The notes beneath the pieces were generated by a model. It worked only from the letters and a program-made list of their open reading frames with translations, was not told the origin of the DNA and made no database searches. Both the position numbers and the translations under genes were made by a program. A stretch of 64,000 nucleotides of DNA from the NCBI RefSeq assembly GCF_042453785.1, contig NC_091676.1, positions 1,991,501 to 2,055,500 on the forward strand, read 5' to 3'. Source of the DNA: Malus domestica (lineage: Eukaryota > Streptophyta > Magnoliopsida > Rosales > Rosaceae). Below are positions 1 through 12,233 of this stretch, in pieces (position 1 is the first letter of the stretch; every line of letters begins with the position of its first letter).

Positions 1-1730
1 CTGCACAATATGCATGGGCACAAGAGATTTTTAGTGTTCTCGGAACATAAGTGATGTACTACGTGTTGTAATATAAGAAGATGAATATTGAAAAATATAT
101 TTTCTCTCCACTTAAATGATGACCCATGGCATTGGTGAAGCTAGAAATAACATGCATGGAGAGCACAATTAAGCAATGACGGATGCAAGTCCTCATAGAA
201 TTTCACACATAGTGCATGTAGCACCAAAAGATATTTCAATTTCAAATTAGGCATTTTGTTGAACACTTGGGCAATAATTACCCATTAAGTTGACCAAAAA
301 AAACTCATACGCATTTTGTGCTTAGCGTACATCCCCATCATTTGAGACATTTTAATTGTTTTTTTAGGGTCAACATTGTTCTAGTAAATAAATAAATTAT
401 ATATGCATAGTGCTAGGAAGTCAAATTTATTAGACATGTGGAAGGAATTCTTCTTCGTGAGCCACTTGAATCAACTATACAATTAAACTTTGTGTTATAT
501 CCGCCTCCTGGTGGTTTTCGATTTGAAGCGAGTGACAAAGTTGGTGATGGTGGTGAGTTGATTATTATTTGTTGTAATCTGATTCGACGTTAAATCGAGC
601 AACGAAAGGCGGCTGCTATATAAGCGGGGCCATAATTCCTGCTCATACCACCATTTTCAAGGCCAAGAACTTAGGGGGAGGGGGACGTGCTCCCTCTGGC
701 CCTTAATGCGTTTCGCCCCATGGTGTACAAACTAGTGCTCCAAATACATGAAAAAGTCTCTCCACGAGTCAGATATTTGGGTTCTTGCTTATCGAGATTT
801 AAATAAAACCAATCTGTTATGCCACGTGGTGAAAACATGAGCTGATTCTAATTGTCGATATAATGCAAGTCTTATGTGCATCAACACACAAATTTTACTA
901 ATAAAAATTTACAGTTTGAGTTTGTTTAAGTGACCCTTGTTCAAGGCTAATTATGATCCCCATCAGTAATAGATCTCTCCTTTGTGTGAGTTTGTGGTAA
1001 TTACCATCGCTATTAAAATTAGTCACATTATTTATCACGATCTTCCCATTACAACTCGGTACCCAAGATGCCAAGCTACCGGGTCAACCTTAGTAAATCG
1101 AGAAGCCTTTGATGCTCAAGGAATAAGTGTTCGGGTCACAGAAAACCCGTGAAACCTGACCCACCAAACCACCTAAAATTGACACCCCTGTCGGCCCATC
1201 GCGTGCCCATATGGATACGGTTCTAGATGCCGTCACGGAGCGTGTGATACCGACGCCAAAATTCATTGCCCAAAACGGTTTTTAATCTGCACACTGATGC
1301 TGACCAATCGACGGCGAGTGCTTCCTGTGGTTGTACAAACTCATACAAGAAAACTCAAAAAGCAAAGTTAATACTTAGAAAATTAAATAAGACTTTAGCC
1401 CTAATTAACTATCACGCTGACCAATCGCAGTCTTGAATGCCATGTTAATGAAGAAAAAATTTTCTTCAATAAAAGCACCATAGACTATTTTATGGGGCCA
1501 TTCGAGAGGGACAGCGCGGTGCGACTATATCGTTATAGCAACGTTTTGAATTAGTAATGTAATGTTACGTGAAGAAATTTTGAAATATAAATACGACATT
1601 AGTGGTGTACTCGTTCGTTGCAAGTTTTTCTTTCGGTCGAGATTTTTTTCTTTACTTGTGTAAAAAGCGTATCTTTGAAAGGAACATGTAGAAAATTTTA
1701 ATTGAAAAACTTAGGGGTATAGTTAAATTA
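1..1730. other. Intergenic sequence, no gene seen
   Basis: AT-rich DNA with no reading frame of convincing composition on either strand. I see no RNA gene and no intact mobile element. It may hold decayed transposon sequence that I cannot assign. Confidence 0.5.
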
Positions 1731-1734
1731 AGAT

Positions 1735-2150
1735 TTGGAAAGATTGATTTTAAAAGACTTTAGAATCATGGTGTAGTCAGCTAGAATTTTAAAAGACTTT
1801 GAAACCATCGTGTAGTCAAAGTAGAATTTAACAGGATTTAAAAAAATGCATCGAAGTCCAGGTGTAGTCGACTAAGATTTTAAAAGACTTTTAAGGAGTT
1901 GATACAAATCTATAGGTATTCAAAATGTCATATTAACAAATAAATTTTTAAACTTATTTTCTATTAACGAATAATTTTTTAAATGGCAATAAAATCTCTC
2001 AAAATTATTTCAATCTTTAAAAATCCATAAGAATCCTTGAAAATTCATTTTAATGTTGTAAGGATTCTTACAATCATATCAAATCTATCACTATAAAAAG
2101 TCTTTTAAATCCTTCTAAATCCTTATTTGACTACATCTTAAGATTTATTT
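1735..2150. repeat. Internally repetitive AT-rich element (MITE-like)
   Basis: A unit of about 45-60 bp built around TTTTAAAAGACTTT and GTGTAGTC recurs three to four times with variation between 1735 and 1895. A related sequence on the opposite sense (ATCCTTCTAAATCCTTATTTG, read as fragments) follows up to about 2150. The arrangement suggests a decayed miniature inverted-repeat element. Ends and target duplication were not resolved. Confidence 0.4.
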
Positions 2151-2244
2151 ATTTATTTATTTTTTGAAAAACACTAAAGTATTTAACAATCACCCCTACA
2201 CTCCAAGCAAAAACTTATTTAGAGAGCACTTTTATGACGGATAA

Positions 2245-2287
2245 TGTCACATCCCGCCCCCACCACATCCTAGGTCGGGATGTGACA
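2245..2287. repeat. Short perfect inverted repeat
   Basis: TGTCACATCCCG at 2245-2256 is repeated exactly in reverse complement at 2276-2287, with a 19-bp spacer. TGTCACATCCCG-type sequence is common at the ends of plant repeats, so this may be a relic of a transposon end rather than a regulatory hairpin. Confidence 0.5.
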
Positions 2288-2462
2288 GATAAACATTATA
2301 AAATTTTTTATACTAAGCATAATTAGATTTGGGTGAATTATAAGGGTAATGCTAGAAAAATTACATTTTGCAAACTATATTTAAATTATCTCTTTAGTAT
2401 TAATACAATCAATATAAATAGGTCTCATCGTCAACAATATGAAGATGGGTGCTAATATATAA

Positions 2463-2685
2463 GGTCTCGTTTGGAAGTACTTTTAAAAAGATTAAGGTAA
2501 AAACGTTTTTGAAACTATTTCTTGGTAAAAATTCAAGTGAATCTTAGAAAAACACTTAAGTGCTTCTTGTAAGAAGCATATATCTGGTGTTTCTTCCAAA
2601 AATACACTTAAAGTGCTTTTGAAACCTAAAATTAATTTCAACAAAAACGTTTTTAACTATTTTAAAAACACTTTCCAAACAAATC
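2463..2685. mobile_element. hAT-like MITE candidate
   Basis: The left end contains GTTTGGAAGTACTTTTAAAA and the right end TTTTAAAAACACTTTCCAAAC, which are inverted copies. The spacer is AT-rich and non-coding. The GTTTGG/CCAAAC ends resemble plant hAT-type miniature elements. I did not find a clean 8-bp target duplication, so the class is tentative. Confidence 0.45.
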
Positions 2686-2699
2686 ATAAAATATGATTC

Positions 2700-3235
2700 A
2701 CAATAAGTAAAAGTACTTTTAACCGATGAAGGCCGTAGGTAATTACAAATTAGGTACGAGCGGAGATTATCAAAAATAAAACAATAGGAAATGGAATAGG
2801 AGATGAGAGCGAGAAAGTGCTTTTTGAAAAGCACTATTTTAGTAGCAATAACCAGTTGGGTGCGTAGGAAGGAAAGGAAAAGAAACAGAAACGAAGAAGA
2901 AAGAAAGAGAGAAGAAGAAAAACGAAAAACAGAAATTGAAAGAAAAAAGAAACGAAATGAACTGAAGGCGGCAAAATATAAGATGATACAAAAGAGAAGA
3001 ACAAGTGTTGATGCAGTTGCAACCGGCGGTGGTGTTGGCGGTGGAAGAAGCGGAGAAGAAAGCGGAGGAAGAAGAAGAAGTGACAGAGAGGCAAATGCGT
3101 TTCTTGAGATGCGAGTCGATTCTGGCAGAAAGGGAACCTTCTCCGTACTCCTCCTTTTCGTCCTTTTGATCCTCATTCTTCCCAGCATTTAATTTCTTCA
3201 ATCTCTCTCTCTCTCCTCTTTTTTCTCTCTCTACA
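2700..3235 (+). promoter_or_regulatory. Presumed promoter and 5' leader of the FAB1C-like gene
   Basis: A purine-rich stretch (about 2860-3080) is followed by a pyrimidine tract of CT/TC repeats near 3195-3235. CT-rich tracts of this kind are frequent in plant 5' untranslated leaders. Frames that stay open here on both strands have low-complexity composition (Lys/Arg/Glu on one strand, Phe/Leu/Ser on the other) and are not supported as proteins. The transcription start is inferred from context only. Confidence 0.35.
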
Positions 3236-3807
3236 TACATACTTCTGGTTGTTCATCTGCTTTTGCTTTACTCATACGTATTCTGCTCTTCTATGCTGTC
3301 GTTGGCTTCCATATCTCTTGGATTTCTCATGGTTTTTCATTCTGCTTGGACTGGGTGGACTTGGAGCTGCTCCGATTGAATCGCCCTGATATGCTGCAAT
3401 CGATCGCCGGATGCATTCTTGAGGACTCTGGAATCGGTTAGGGTTTCTTTACTGCTTTAAGTTTCTTCGAGTTTGTTGCTGCTGCTTAATTTTTAAGCAC
3501 TTTCATTGGTGATAGTATTTTGGTTGTAAATACTGTCAGATTTTGTGCATCCTGAGCCGTCTGATTTCCTCCCGTGATATTGTTTTGTGTGATTCTTGGA
3601 GGAGGAGAGGAGGAGCATTTGCTTTCTGTTTTCATTCCAAATTTTTGAAAAAAGAGGAAACAAGAAACAAGGAAAACAAAATCATATAAAAGAAAGAAAA
3701 AAAATACATCTTTAATTCCAATTCACCCACCATTTTTATTGTGGGGGATTTTATTTATATTTGTTGATTATACTGAAATTTAGAAGAAGTAAAAGAATTT
3801 AGATTTG

Positions 3808-3851
3808 AGGAGGAGGAGGAGGAGGAGGAGGAGGAAGAGCTGCTGCTGCTT
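3808..3851. repeat. (GGA)n and (GCT)n microsatellite in the 5' leader
   Basis: About nine GGA units are followed within a few bases by four GCT/TGC units. The tract ends 30 bp before the first in-family ATG (3882) of the FAB1C-like gene, so it should lie in its 5' untranslated region. Confidence 0.8.
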
Positions 3852-3881
3852 CCTTGTTATTTGTTGGGTTGTTGCCATTCT

Positions 3882-6800
3882 ATGGGAATACCTGATCGTT
3901 CACTACTAGATCTAATAGACAAAGTTAGGTCCTCGATATCTGGAGGAGCAAGCGATTCACGGTGTTTGTCTAGCGTGTTTGATATATAGTAACGGTTGCA
4001 AGATGTGTTGTGATTGCAATACAAACACCACCGGTATTGGTTCTAGATATCACTGTCAGAGCTGTGGCAGATGGATTTGTGGAAAGTGTATTCAGGGCTC
4101 TGAGTGGGATAGCATCAAGAGCAATGATGAGGTTGGAGGGAGTACTATTAAGTACTGCAAGTTTTGTTCTTTGGCTGGATTAAGGAAGGAAGGTGGAAGG
4201 AATAATAGTGAGAAAGTGCATCCGTCTGCCTCTCCCCAAGAAAACCCTGAACCACCATCACCCTGTTGTAGTGGTGAAACAGTCAAGTGTTCTGTGGATA
4301 ATGATGAATCTATTCACGGTGATCATTTCTCAAAGATTTTGGAAGCCCATGATTGCAGTTATTCTCCCCATGCTGTGAGGAGTATGACCTCACTTAGTTC
4401 TCACCCATCTCCAATATCTGTTCATCACTCTATTAGCAGGTATGCTTTCATTCAGATTGCAGGTTGTGCATCATGATGCATTTTTATATAATATTGTTTA
4501 ATTGGATTTCTTGCATATAACTAATCTCTTCACCTGCTATACTATTCAAATTTTAAATATATCTTTTTCATTTGATGTCAAAATATCCTTTCATTAATTC
4601 TCTGTTTTGTGATGTAGGAGTGACGAAGAGGAGGCAGAGGATTCTGGAAAGAACTTTTGCAGTCCTTTAAGTGAATATTGTGATGACAATTCGGACATAG
4701 ATTTAAGTAGTGTTAGTTCTAGAAAAGAGTTTTTCAGGTCAAGGTCACTGGGATCCCATCATTTTGATTGCCCGTCTAGAATTTATTATACTTCTAGTAG
4801 AGTTGGGCATTCTGTACAGCAGGGGCAGGAGGGAATCCCTGTGTCTCAGAATGATGGTCCCTTTGGTCAACAGAATAAGGCCGTTTTCAAAAGGCCTGAG
4901 AGAGGGAGCAGAGATCCAGATATTACTGATGATTGCTCTGATGACCCGTCAGTTATCCGTAGTCAATATGAGAAGTCACAGCGGCCACTGGATTTTGAAA
5001 ACAATGGTCTCATCTGGTATCCCCCTCCGCCTGATGATGAGAATGATGAGGCAGAGTGTAATATCTTTTCTTATGATGATGAAGATGATGATATTGGAGA
5101 TTCCGGTGCTGTGTTTTCATCAAGCAGTAGCCTTTCGAGCATGTTTCCTGCAAAGGAGAAACAGAATGAGGGTAACAAGGAACCACTTAGAGCTGTGGTA
5201 CATGGGCATTTTAGAGCTCTTGTATCACAACTGTTACAAGGTGAGGGTTTCATGGATAAAGGGGATGGAGATGAGGACTGGCTTGACATAGTTACAACAA
5301 TTGCATGGCAAGCAGCAAATTTTGTTAAACCAGATACAAGCAGAGGAGGCAGTATGGATCCTGGTGATTATGTGAAAGTTAAATGTATTGCATCAGGAAG
5401 TCCAAGTGACAGGTATATTTTCCTTGAAATTTTATTTGACGTTTTGCATATCTCTGTGATAGTGACAGGTTTATATCTTTAATTAAAACATTTTGGATTT
5501 GTGCAGTACCCTTATAAAAGGAGTAGTTTGTACAAAGAATATAAAGCATAAGCGCATGACCTCACAGTACAAAAATCCTAGATTACTTATTTTAGGGGGA
5601 GCACTTGAGTATCAGAAAATTCCGAACAAGTTGGCATCTTTCGACACATTACTGCATCAGGTTTGTTTTTCTCCTTTCCAATTCAACAGGTTTCTCTCTC
5701 TCTCTCTCTCTCTCTCTCAGAGAATTGATGACAATTTTTTGTAACATTAAATTCCTTATAACTGATATATTTCTTACTTTTTTTTGGACAGGAAAACGAT
5801 CATCTTAGGATGATTATCTCAAAGATAGAGGCTCTTCACCCCAATGTTCTGCTGGTAGAAAAAAGTGTATCTTCGTATGCTCAAGACTACCTGCTGGAAA
5901 AGGAAATATCGTTAGTATTGAATGTTAAAAGGTCATTACTGGAGCGTATAGCACAATGTACTGGTGCACTTATTACTCCATCAATTGACGATATCCCTAA
6001 GACTCGTTTGGGGCATTGTGAGCTGTTCCGGTTAGAAAAAATTTCTGAACAGCATGAGCCAGCCAATCAGTTTAACAAGAAACCAGTGAAAACCCTGATG
6101 TTTTTCGAAGGGTGTCCAAGGCGTCTTTGCTGCACAGTAATGTTTTCCATATACAGCATTTTGTTATTTCTTTTACAGTTCGAGTTTCTGCTGTTTGTTT
6201 AATTGTGCTCCTTGCAATTTATTCATAATCTACATTCTGATAAAGCATATAAGGTATTTAGTGCCTGGTGGGGTGATCTCTTATCTTGTCAGTTTCTGTT
6301 GTAGGTTCTGCTGAAGGGTGCTTGTGTTGAAGAACTAAAGAAGATCAAGCATGTTGTCCAGTATGCAGTGTTTGCAGCTTACCATTTATCCCTTGAAACT
6401 TCCTTCCTTGCTGATGAGGGTGCTACTCTGCCCAAGACGACTCTGAGACACCCAGTTACTATACCAGACAGGACAACAGCTGATGCGAATTCAGTAATCC
6501 CTAATTCCCTTGCTTTGAGCAATTCCCAGGCTGTACCTTTTACTTCTGTTCAAGATGATAATATTTTGGGTCTGAAGCCGGAAATTGAAGGATTAGAGTC
6601 TTTGCCCGGACATCTTTATCATGGACTTGATTTTCCTGTGTCTTATGGTGACTCTGTGGTTGGAACTACATCTTCTGATGCTTATACTGATGATATAGGA
6701 AATAATGTGATTTTGGGATCCTCGTATCAATACAAGGATATAAATGGGATCACAGTCCATTCTTCTGAAACAAAAGACCTTTCCCAACCAGAGTTGCAAG

Positions 6801-9800
6801 AAAGCTTGCCTCATGACTGGAGTCAGCATGAGGATAATGAGTTGATAAACTCTGAAAGGATTGATCACAATCAAGTTTCAAGTGAGTACTTCTCTTCTGC
6901 TGACACTCATCAGAGCATATTGGTATCCTTTTCAAGTTATTGTGTACTGAAAGGAACTGTTTGTGAACGCTCCCAACTTCTGCGCATAAAATTCTATGGT
7001 TGCTTTGATAAGCCACTGGGCAGATATCTTCGTGATGACCTATTTGATCAGGTGATTCGTTGTTACTTTACTGCATCCCTCCTTAATTTGCTTTGCTGAC
7101 TATGAAATGGAATTAAAGTTAATAATAAGGTTTGTAATTGACAGACATCTTCCTGTCGGACTTGTAAAGAGACAGCCGAGTCTCATCTTCTATGTTACAC
7201 CCATCAGCAAGGAAACCTTACCATTAATGTTAGACGCCTTCCTTCACTAAAGCTACCTGGGGAGAGAGATGGTAAAATATGGATGTGGCACCGGTGTCTA
7301 AGGTGTGCCCATATTGATGGAGTTCCACCAGCAACACGTAGAGTAGTCATGTCAGATGCTGCCTGGGGGCTTTCTTTTGGAAAGTTCTTGGAACTGAGCT
7401 TTTCAAATCATGCAACTGCGAATCGTGTTGCTACTTGTGGCCATTCATTACAACGGGATTGTCTTCGTTACTATGGGTAAGTACTAATAGATTTGGAGTG
7501 TTATTACTTTTAGTGTACTAAATGATCTTATTTTGAAAAAATGACTTGTATTACAGGTTTGGAAGCATGGTTGCGTTCTTCCGATATTCCGCGATTGATA
7601 TTCTTTCTGTCCATTTGCCCCCTTCAGTGCTTGAATTCAATGGCCAAGTCCAACCAGAGTGGATAAGAAAAGAGGCAACAGAGGTGCTTTTAAGAATTTT
7701 AATCTAATTCTTGAATAATCTCTTGATGGGTGGTGAATGATGAACAAGTTTTGTAACTGCTGGTTATGAGATTTCAATTCTAATAACCTGGATTGTTTTG
7801 CAGCTTATGGGAAAAATGGAAACCATATATGCAGAGATATCTGATGTACTCGACTGCATGGAGGAGAAAAATAGATCTTTTGGATGTGAAATGTCAGGTA
7901 CAATTGAATTACAGCACCACATCTTGGAGCTGAAAGATCTGCTTAAGAAGGAAAGAAATGACTACATTGTAAGTGCAAAATTGAGTATCGCATGTGACTA
8001 TGATTGGTATCACATGTTTCCTGGTCCATGGTTCATGTTTACCCTTTGTGGAATCTTTGTTTTCCTAATCTAGTCTACTTGCTTTTTCAATAGGGTTTTC
8101 TGCAACCTGCTTTTGTGGAGACTTCTGAACCAGGACAAATGCCTGTTGTAGACGTTCTGGAGCTAAATCGCTTGAGACGTTCTCTTTTAATTGGTTCTCA
8201 TGTTTGGGATCGCCAGCTATATTCATTGGACTCACTGCTTAAAAGGACTCCTGTTTCCATGGCTACTGATGAGGATGTATCTTTTGCCCACCTGCAAGAG
8301 TTGATAAGTGATCCATCTGGTAAGGATGTCAGTCTTGACTATGGCCATGAAGATCATGTGTCTGAGTCTTCAAAATTCCAAGTGCCTCCCGGCAATGATC
8401 TACCAACAGATAAAGAACCTAATGTACCACCACTTGAACCTTCTGAAGACGTATCCCACCATTATAGCCGAGACGACGAGATGCATTCAGATAAGGAAAT
8501 TGTTAATAAGACATCCTGCAAAGGCTTTTCCTCCCTTAAATCTACACTGTCTGAGAGAATAGATTCTGCATGGACTGGGACTGATCAACTTGTGGTGAAA
8601 GCTCAACCACTTGGTACATCACATTTGACTGAAGTTCAAGCTCGTGCTGTCAAGCATACTAGTCAAAATGATGATCCCCCTCTTAGGAGGCTAATGTCGC
8701 CAGTGAGAGTTCACTCTTTTGATTCTGCCCTAAGATTCCGAGACAGGATTAGGAAGGGATTGCCCCCTTCTTCATTGCATTTGTCGACGCTTAGATCATT
8801 CCACGCGTCTGGAGATTACAGGAGTATGGTGAGAGATCCTGTTTCTAGTGTAAGAAGGACTCTTTCCCAGGCATTGCCACGCGAGGCACAAAAGTTGGAT
8901 TCAATACTCAATTCCACACCCTCATTTGTCTCCTCTGCATCTCAAATAGCTGATGGGGTTCGGTTGCTGCTTTCCCAGACAAGCAGCAATGACATAGTCG
9001 TTGGTGTTTATGATAGCGAACCCACTAGCATAATCTCATATGCCCTTAGTTCCAAGGATTATGAGGACTGGGTTGCTGATAATTTGAACGAGCATCAGGC
9101 AGGCTGGAGTATTCATGAAAGCTTTAAAGAAGATTCTGCAGCTTCTATCTTTTCACCCTGGCAGTCTTTTGGCTCTATGGACTTGGATTACATCCATTAT
9201 GGAAATTATGGATCTGAAGATGCTTCAGGTTCCATGGGCAACCTGTTTGCAGATGCCAAAAGATCTCCACATTTGAGGATATCTTTCGGGGACGAGTCCT
9301 CAAATGGGGTAGGAAAAGTGAGATTTTCTGTGACTTGTTATTTTGCAAAGCAGTTTGACTCTTTTAGGAAAAAGTGCTGCCCCAGTGAAGTGGATTTTGT
9401 ACGATCTTTGAGCCGCTGCCAGAGGTGGAGTGCACAAGGGGGAAAGAGCAATGTATATTTTGCTAAATCTCTGGATGATAGATTCATCATAAAACAAGTC
9501 ACAAAGACGGAATTGGAATCCTTTCAGGAATATGCACCTGAGTATTTTAATTATTTGACAGATTCCCTTAACTCAGGAAGTCCAACTTGTCTTGCCAAGG
9601 TTCTTGGTATGTATCAGGTAAGGCTTCTTCTCTGATTCTTTATTTTTATATTTTTTTACTCTGTTTCATTGTTATGTTATGTCTGTGCGGGTCAGTAGTG
9701 AGTAGTAGCTTAAATATTCGTGTGATCGTATTATACTGGTGTATTGGCAGGTCACTGTTAAACAGCTGAAAGGTGGGAAGGAAACTAAAATGGATTTGAT

Positions 9801-10457
9801 GGTGATGGAGAACCTTTTCTTCAAAAGAAACATTTCAAGGGTATATGATCTCAAGGGGTCTACTCGATCCCGTTATAATTCTGATACAACAGGGGTAGAC
9901 AAGGTACTGTTAGATATGAATTTGTTGGAATCATTACGTACACAACCCATATTTCTTGGAAGCAAAGCAAAGAGAAGCCTGGAGAGAGCTGTTTGGAATG
10001 ATACGTCCTTTTTAGCGGTATGCCTTCACCCCCTTCCCTTTTGCTTGCCTTCAGTTTTAGATGTTAATCTCAAGATAGTTAAAACAAATTTTCTTCATGT
10101 TGCATCTATTCGATTCAATTTCTTCAGTGACACTTATTTACAAAGTTTATTCGGCTCTATTATGAACGTTATAGCTATTAATTTCTGCCAATGCCTCTCC
10201 AGTCTGTTGATGTAATGGACTACTCGCTGCTCGTCGGGGTGGACGATGAGCGGAAGGAGCTGGTTTTGGGGATCATAGATTTCATGAGACAATATACATG
10301 GGACAAGCATTTGGAGACATGGGTAAAGGCATCCGGAATACTTGGAGGCCCGAAGAATGCTGCTCCGACCATTATTTCCCCGAAGCAATACAAGAAACGA
10401 TTCAGGAAGGCGATGACTGCTTATTTTCTCACCGTGCCTGATCAATGGTCGTCATGA
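3882..10457 (+). CDS. FAB1C: FAB1C-type phosphatidylinositol-3-phosphate 5-kinase, 11 exons, N-terminal frame break
   Basis: Makes PI(3,5)P2 from PI3P on endosomal/vacuolar membranes (family knowledge). Exons: 3882-4439, 4618-5412, 5507-5660, 5792-6136, 6305-7051, 7145-7476, 7557-7683, 7804-7968, 8094-9617, 9751-10017, 10203-10457; all junctions are GT-AG and keep frame. The first ATG (3882) opens with [17 protein letters not shown], the FAB1 family start, but that frame stops at 3987; the rest continues in another frame from ATG 4003 (1715 residues). A 2-bp loss in the TATATA run at 3982-3988 would explain it. Near the N-terminus are Cys pairs ([13 protein letters not shown]) resembling a worn FYVE finger. 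Then come a TCP1-like chaperonin region (about residues 336-615), a Cys-rich region (exon 6: CRTC, CLRC), and a C-terminal lipid kinase with Lys in [10 protein letters not shown] (about 1501), [12 protein letters not shown] and [10 protein letters not shown]. Length fits plant FAB1 proteins. FAB1C is preferred over FAB1A/B because a true FYVE domain is absent. Confidence 0.88.
5693..5720 (+). repeat. (TC)n tract in intron 3 ending in CAG
   Basis: Thirteen or so TC units end in CAG at 5718-5720, an apparently strong splice acceptor. The acceptor used in the model is 71 bp further on (5789-5791), because only it restores the family sequence. Use of the upstream site would add seven codons and then TAA at 5742-5744. 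Confidence 0.75.
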
Positions 10458-10747
10458 ACTGTTCGTACTTCGCATCAAGCTGCATTTTTTCGCGTTCACA
10501 GAAGATGTGTTCACTAATAAGTTTTATAGGGGAATTATTATTTCTGATACACAGAGAGGAGGGAAACCCCTCCATCTTCGTCTTCTTCTTCCCCTTTCTT
10601 TTGTACATGGGGTAGAGTTAAATTAACCCACATGAGATTTGTTACCTCTGTAATTGTGAAGAGTTGGTAACTCTTCTTATTTTCTGTCATAGTTACCAAC
10701 AATGTAGGATTAGCCATGTGATGTAACAGACAAATGTAAATTAAATA
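10458..10747 (+). other. 3' region of the FAB1C-like gene
   Basis: Non-coding sequence after the stop codon with AT-rich, polyadenylation-type character (for example TTTTGTACATGG and TGTAACAGACAAATGTAAATT). It probably holds the 3' untranslated region. A MITE follows immediately. Confidence 0.45.
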
Positions 10748-10922
10748 GGAAAGGGATCCTTTCTTCTAATCCTCCAAATCAGAAAATTTGTGTCGTTGAA
10801 AATTGATCCAACGGTTACAAACAGGAGTTCACGTTAAAAGTTATATTAACTTCAGGTGTTGGATCAAATTTTAACGGTACGAATTATCTAATTCGGTGAT
10901 TATGTGGAAGGGATCCCTTTCC
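10748..10922. mobile_element. 175-bp MITE with perfect 9-bp target duplication
   Basis: Ends are inverted: GGAAAGGGATCC at the left and GGGATCCCTTTCC at the right. The element is flanked by AATTAAATA at 10739-10747 and again at 10923-10931. A 9-bp duplication fits Mutator-superfamily transposition. The interior (TTGGATCAAATTTTAACGG) closely resembles that of the element at 60915-61077, so both belong to one family. It lies about 290 bp past the FAB1C stop codon, possibly inside or just after the 3' UTR. Confidence 0.85.
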
Positions 10923-10931
10923 AATTAAATA

Positions 10932-11855
10932 TTTGATCGATGGATTTTCTGTCCACGTGCTTCATCAGCAAAATATCAATTTTTATTTATTAGTCTCTTG
11001 AATTATAATGCTCTGAGCACGTGCATCTCTACTTAAAGATTGGTGGATGAAATTCCTTGAGCACATGTGTATTGTGATATTTGGAAAATACTTTTCGTAT
11101 AAAGAAATTCTTTAATATTTTGATGCCAAATTATTCGGCTTAACAAGTTTGCTCGTTACTGCATGTGGTGGTTCAATATAATAGTGAATATGGTGTTGAT
11201 TTTCATTCATGCGTTTGAAGCAGCACCTTTCATAATTTTTTGTAATAATTTCCAACTCTCCTCATTTTTTAATAATAATAAATTGAAAAAAAAAAGTTTA
11301 CTTGGTACCTATTGTGAGAAATATGAGATAAGTTCATAAAGGTTACGAAGATTATGATTTCACAAAACCGTTCGTGAGTGCAGATATAAGTTAAATCAGT
11401 TAGTTAGGACTCAAAGAAACAAGAAGATAAAAAGTTTGACTATAATTTATGTATAGTTATACAGTATAAATAACTAACTACACATGCTTAAAGATAATCC
11501 TCAATCAATTCCTCAAAAGTGCGGTTGATGGGACTGCGCAGACTGAAGTAGAGTTACCGGCTACAGGCGCTGCTCATCTCTACTGGTTAAGACCTCTCCT
11601 TCATTAGCTGGTCGGAAACTCACTCGTTTCTGCAGGATCAAATACAAGAATACTAGTAAAGAATATTTCAACATATTTCTCTTAACTATTCTAAAACAAT
11701 AATTTAGACATAAACATTTGTGTACAAATTAGATTATCGTCACTAGTACTATGATTTAGTGGTATTCTTCTCCACTAATAAATCTAAGGTCTCAAGTTGT
11801 ACTCCCATAAATGACTTCGATGTCTAATTATGGCTGACCTATTTTGTAAGACTTA
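10932..11855. other. Intergenic sequence, nothing recognised
   Basis: AT-rich sequence with no supported gene, RNA or element boundary on either strand. Confidence 0.5.
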
Positions 11856-12233
11856 GACCTAGTTTGGGAGTGAGGTGCTTAAAAAAAAAGCACCTATGAA
11901 CAAAAGCTGTTAGAGTTTTAAGTGTTTGGTAAACTGAAAAAAAAAGGCTTATTTTGGAAGCTACTGTGAGAATAAGCTGAAATCAAAGGAAAAAGCTGAA
12001 GCTGCTATTTGCAGCTTTGGAAAACTGGCTTTTTTTCAAAGCACACGGGGCTACAGTGCTCCTTTAATGAAAAGACCCACTATCAGACTGCTTTTTTTTT
12101 TTTCCAAAAGCACTTTTACAAAAAAGTTTACCAAACGCTCTGCTGATTTATTTCACAGCCGCTTATTCTCACAGCACAACCACTTATTCTCACAGCAGTT
12201 TTTTTTCAAAGCACAGCAATACCAAACCAGCCC
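11856..12233. mobile_element. hAT-like MITE (about 378 bp)
   Basis: The left end (CTAGTTTGGGAGTGAGGTGC) and the reverse complement of the right end (CTGGTTTGGTATTGCTGTGC) match over most positions. Both arms then carry AGCAC..AAAAGC-type and GAGAATAAGC motifs in opposite sense. This is the widespread plant GTTTGG.../...CCAAAC hAT-type miniature element. Target duplications are degraded, so boundaries are good to a few bases only. Confidence 0.6.

Noticed and set aside
2803..3192. Plus-strand 129-residue frame and overlapping minus-strand frames
   Set aside because: Low-complexity purine-rich DNA keeps several frames open at once; no domain, and the site fits a promoter/leader of the FAB1C-like gene.
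3808..3851. Possible CRISPR-like or regulatory repeat array
   Set aside because: Simple GGA and GCT triplets without spacers; an ordinary plant 5' leader microsatellite.
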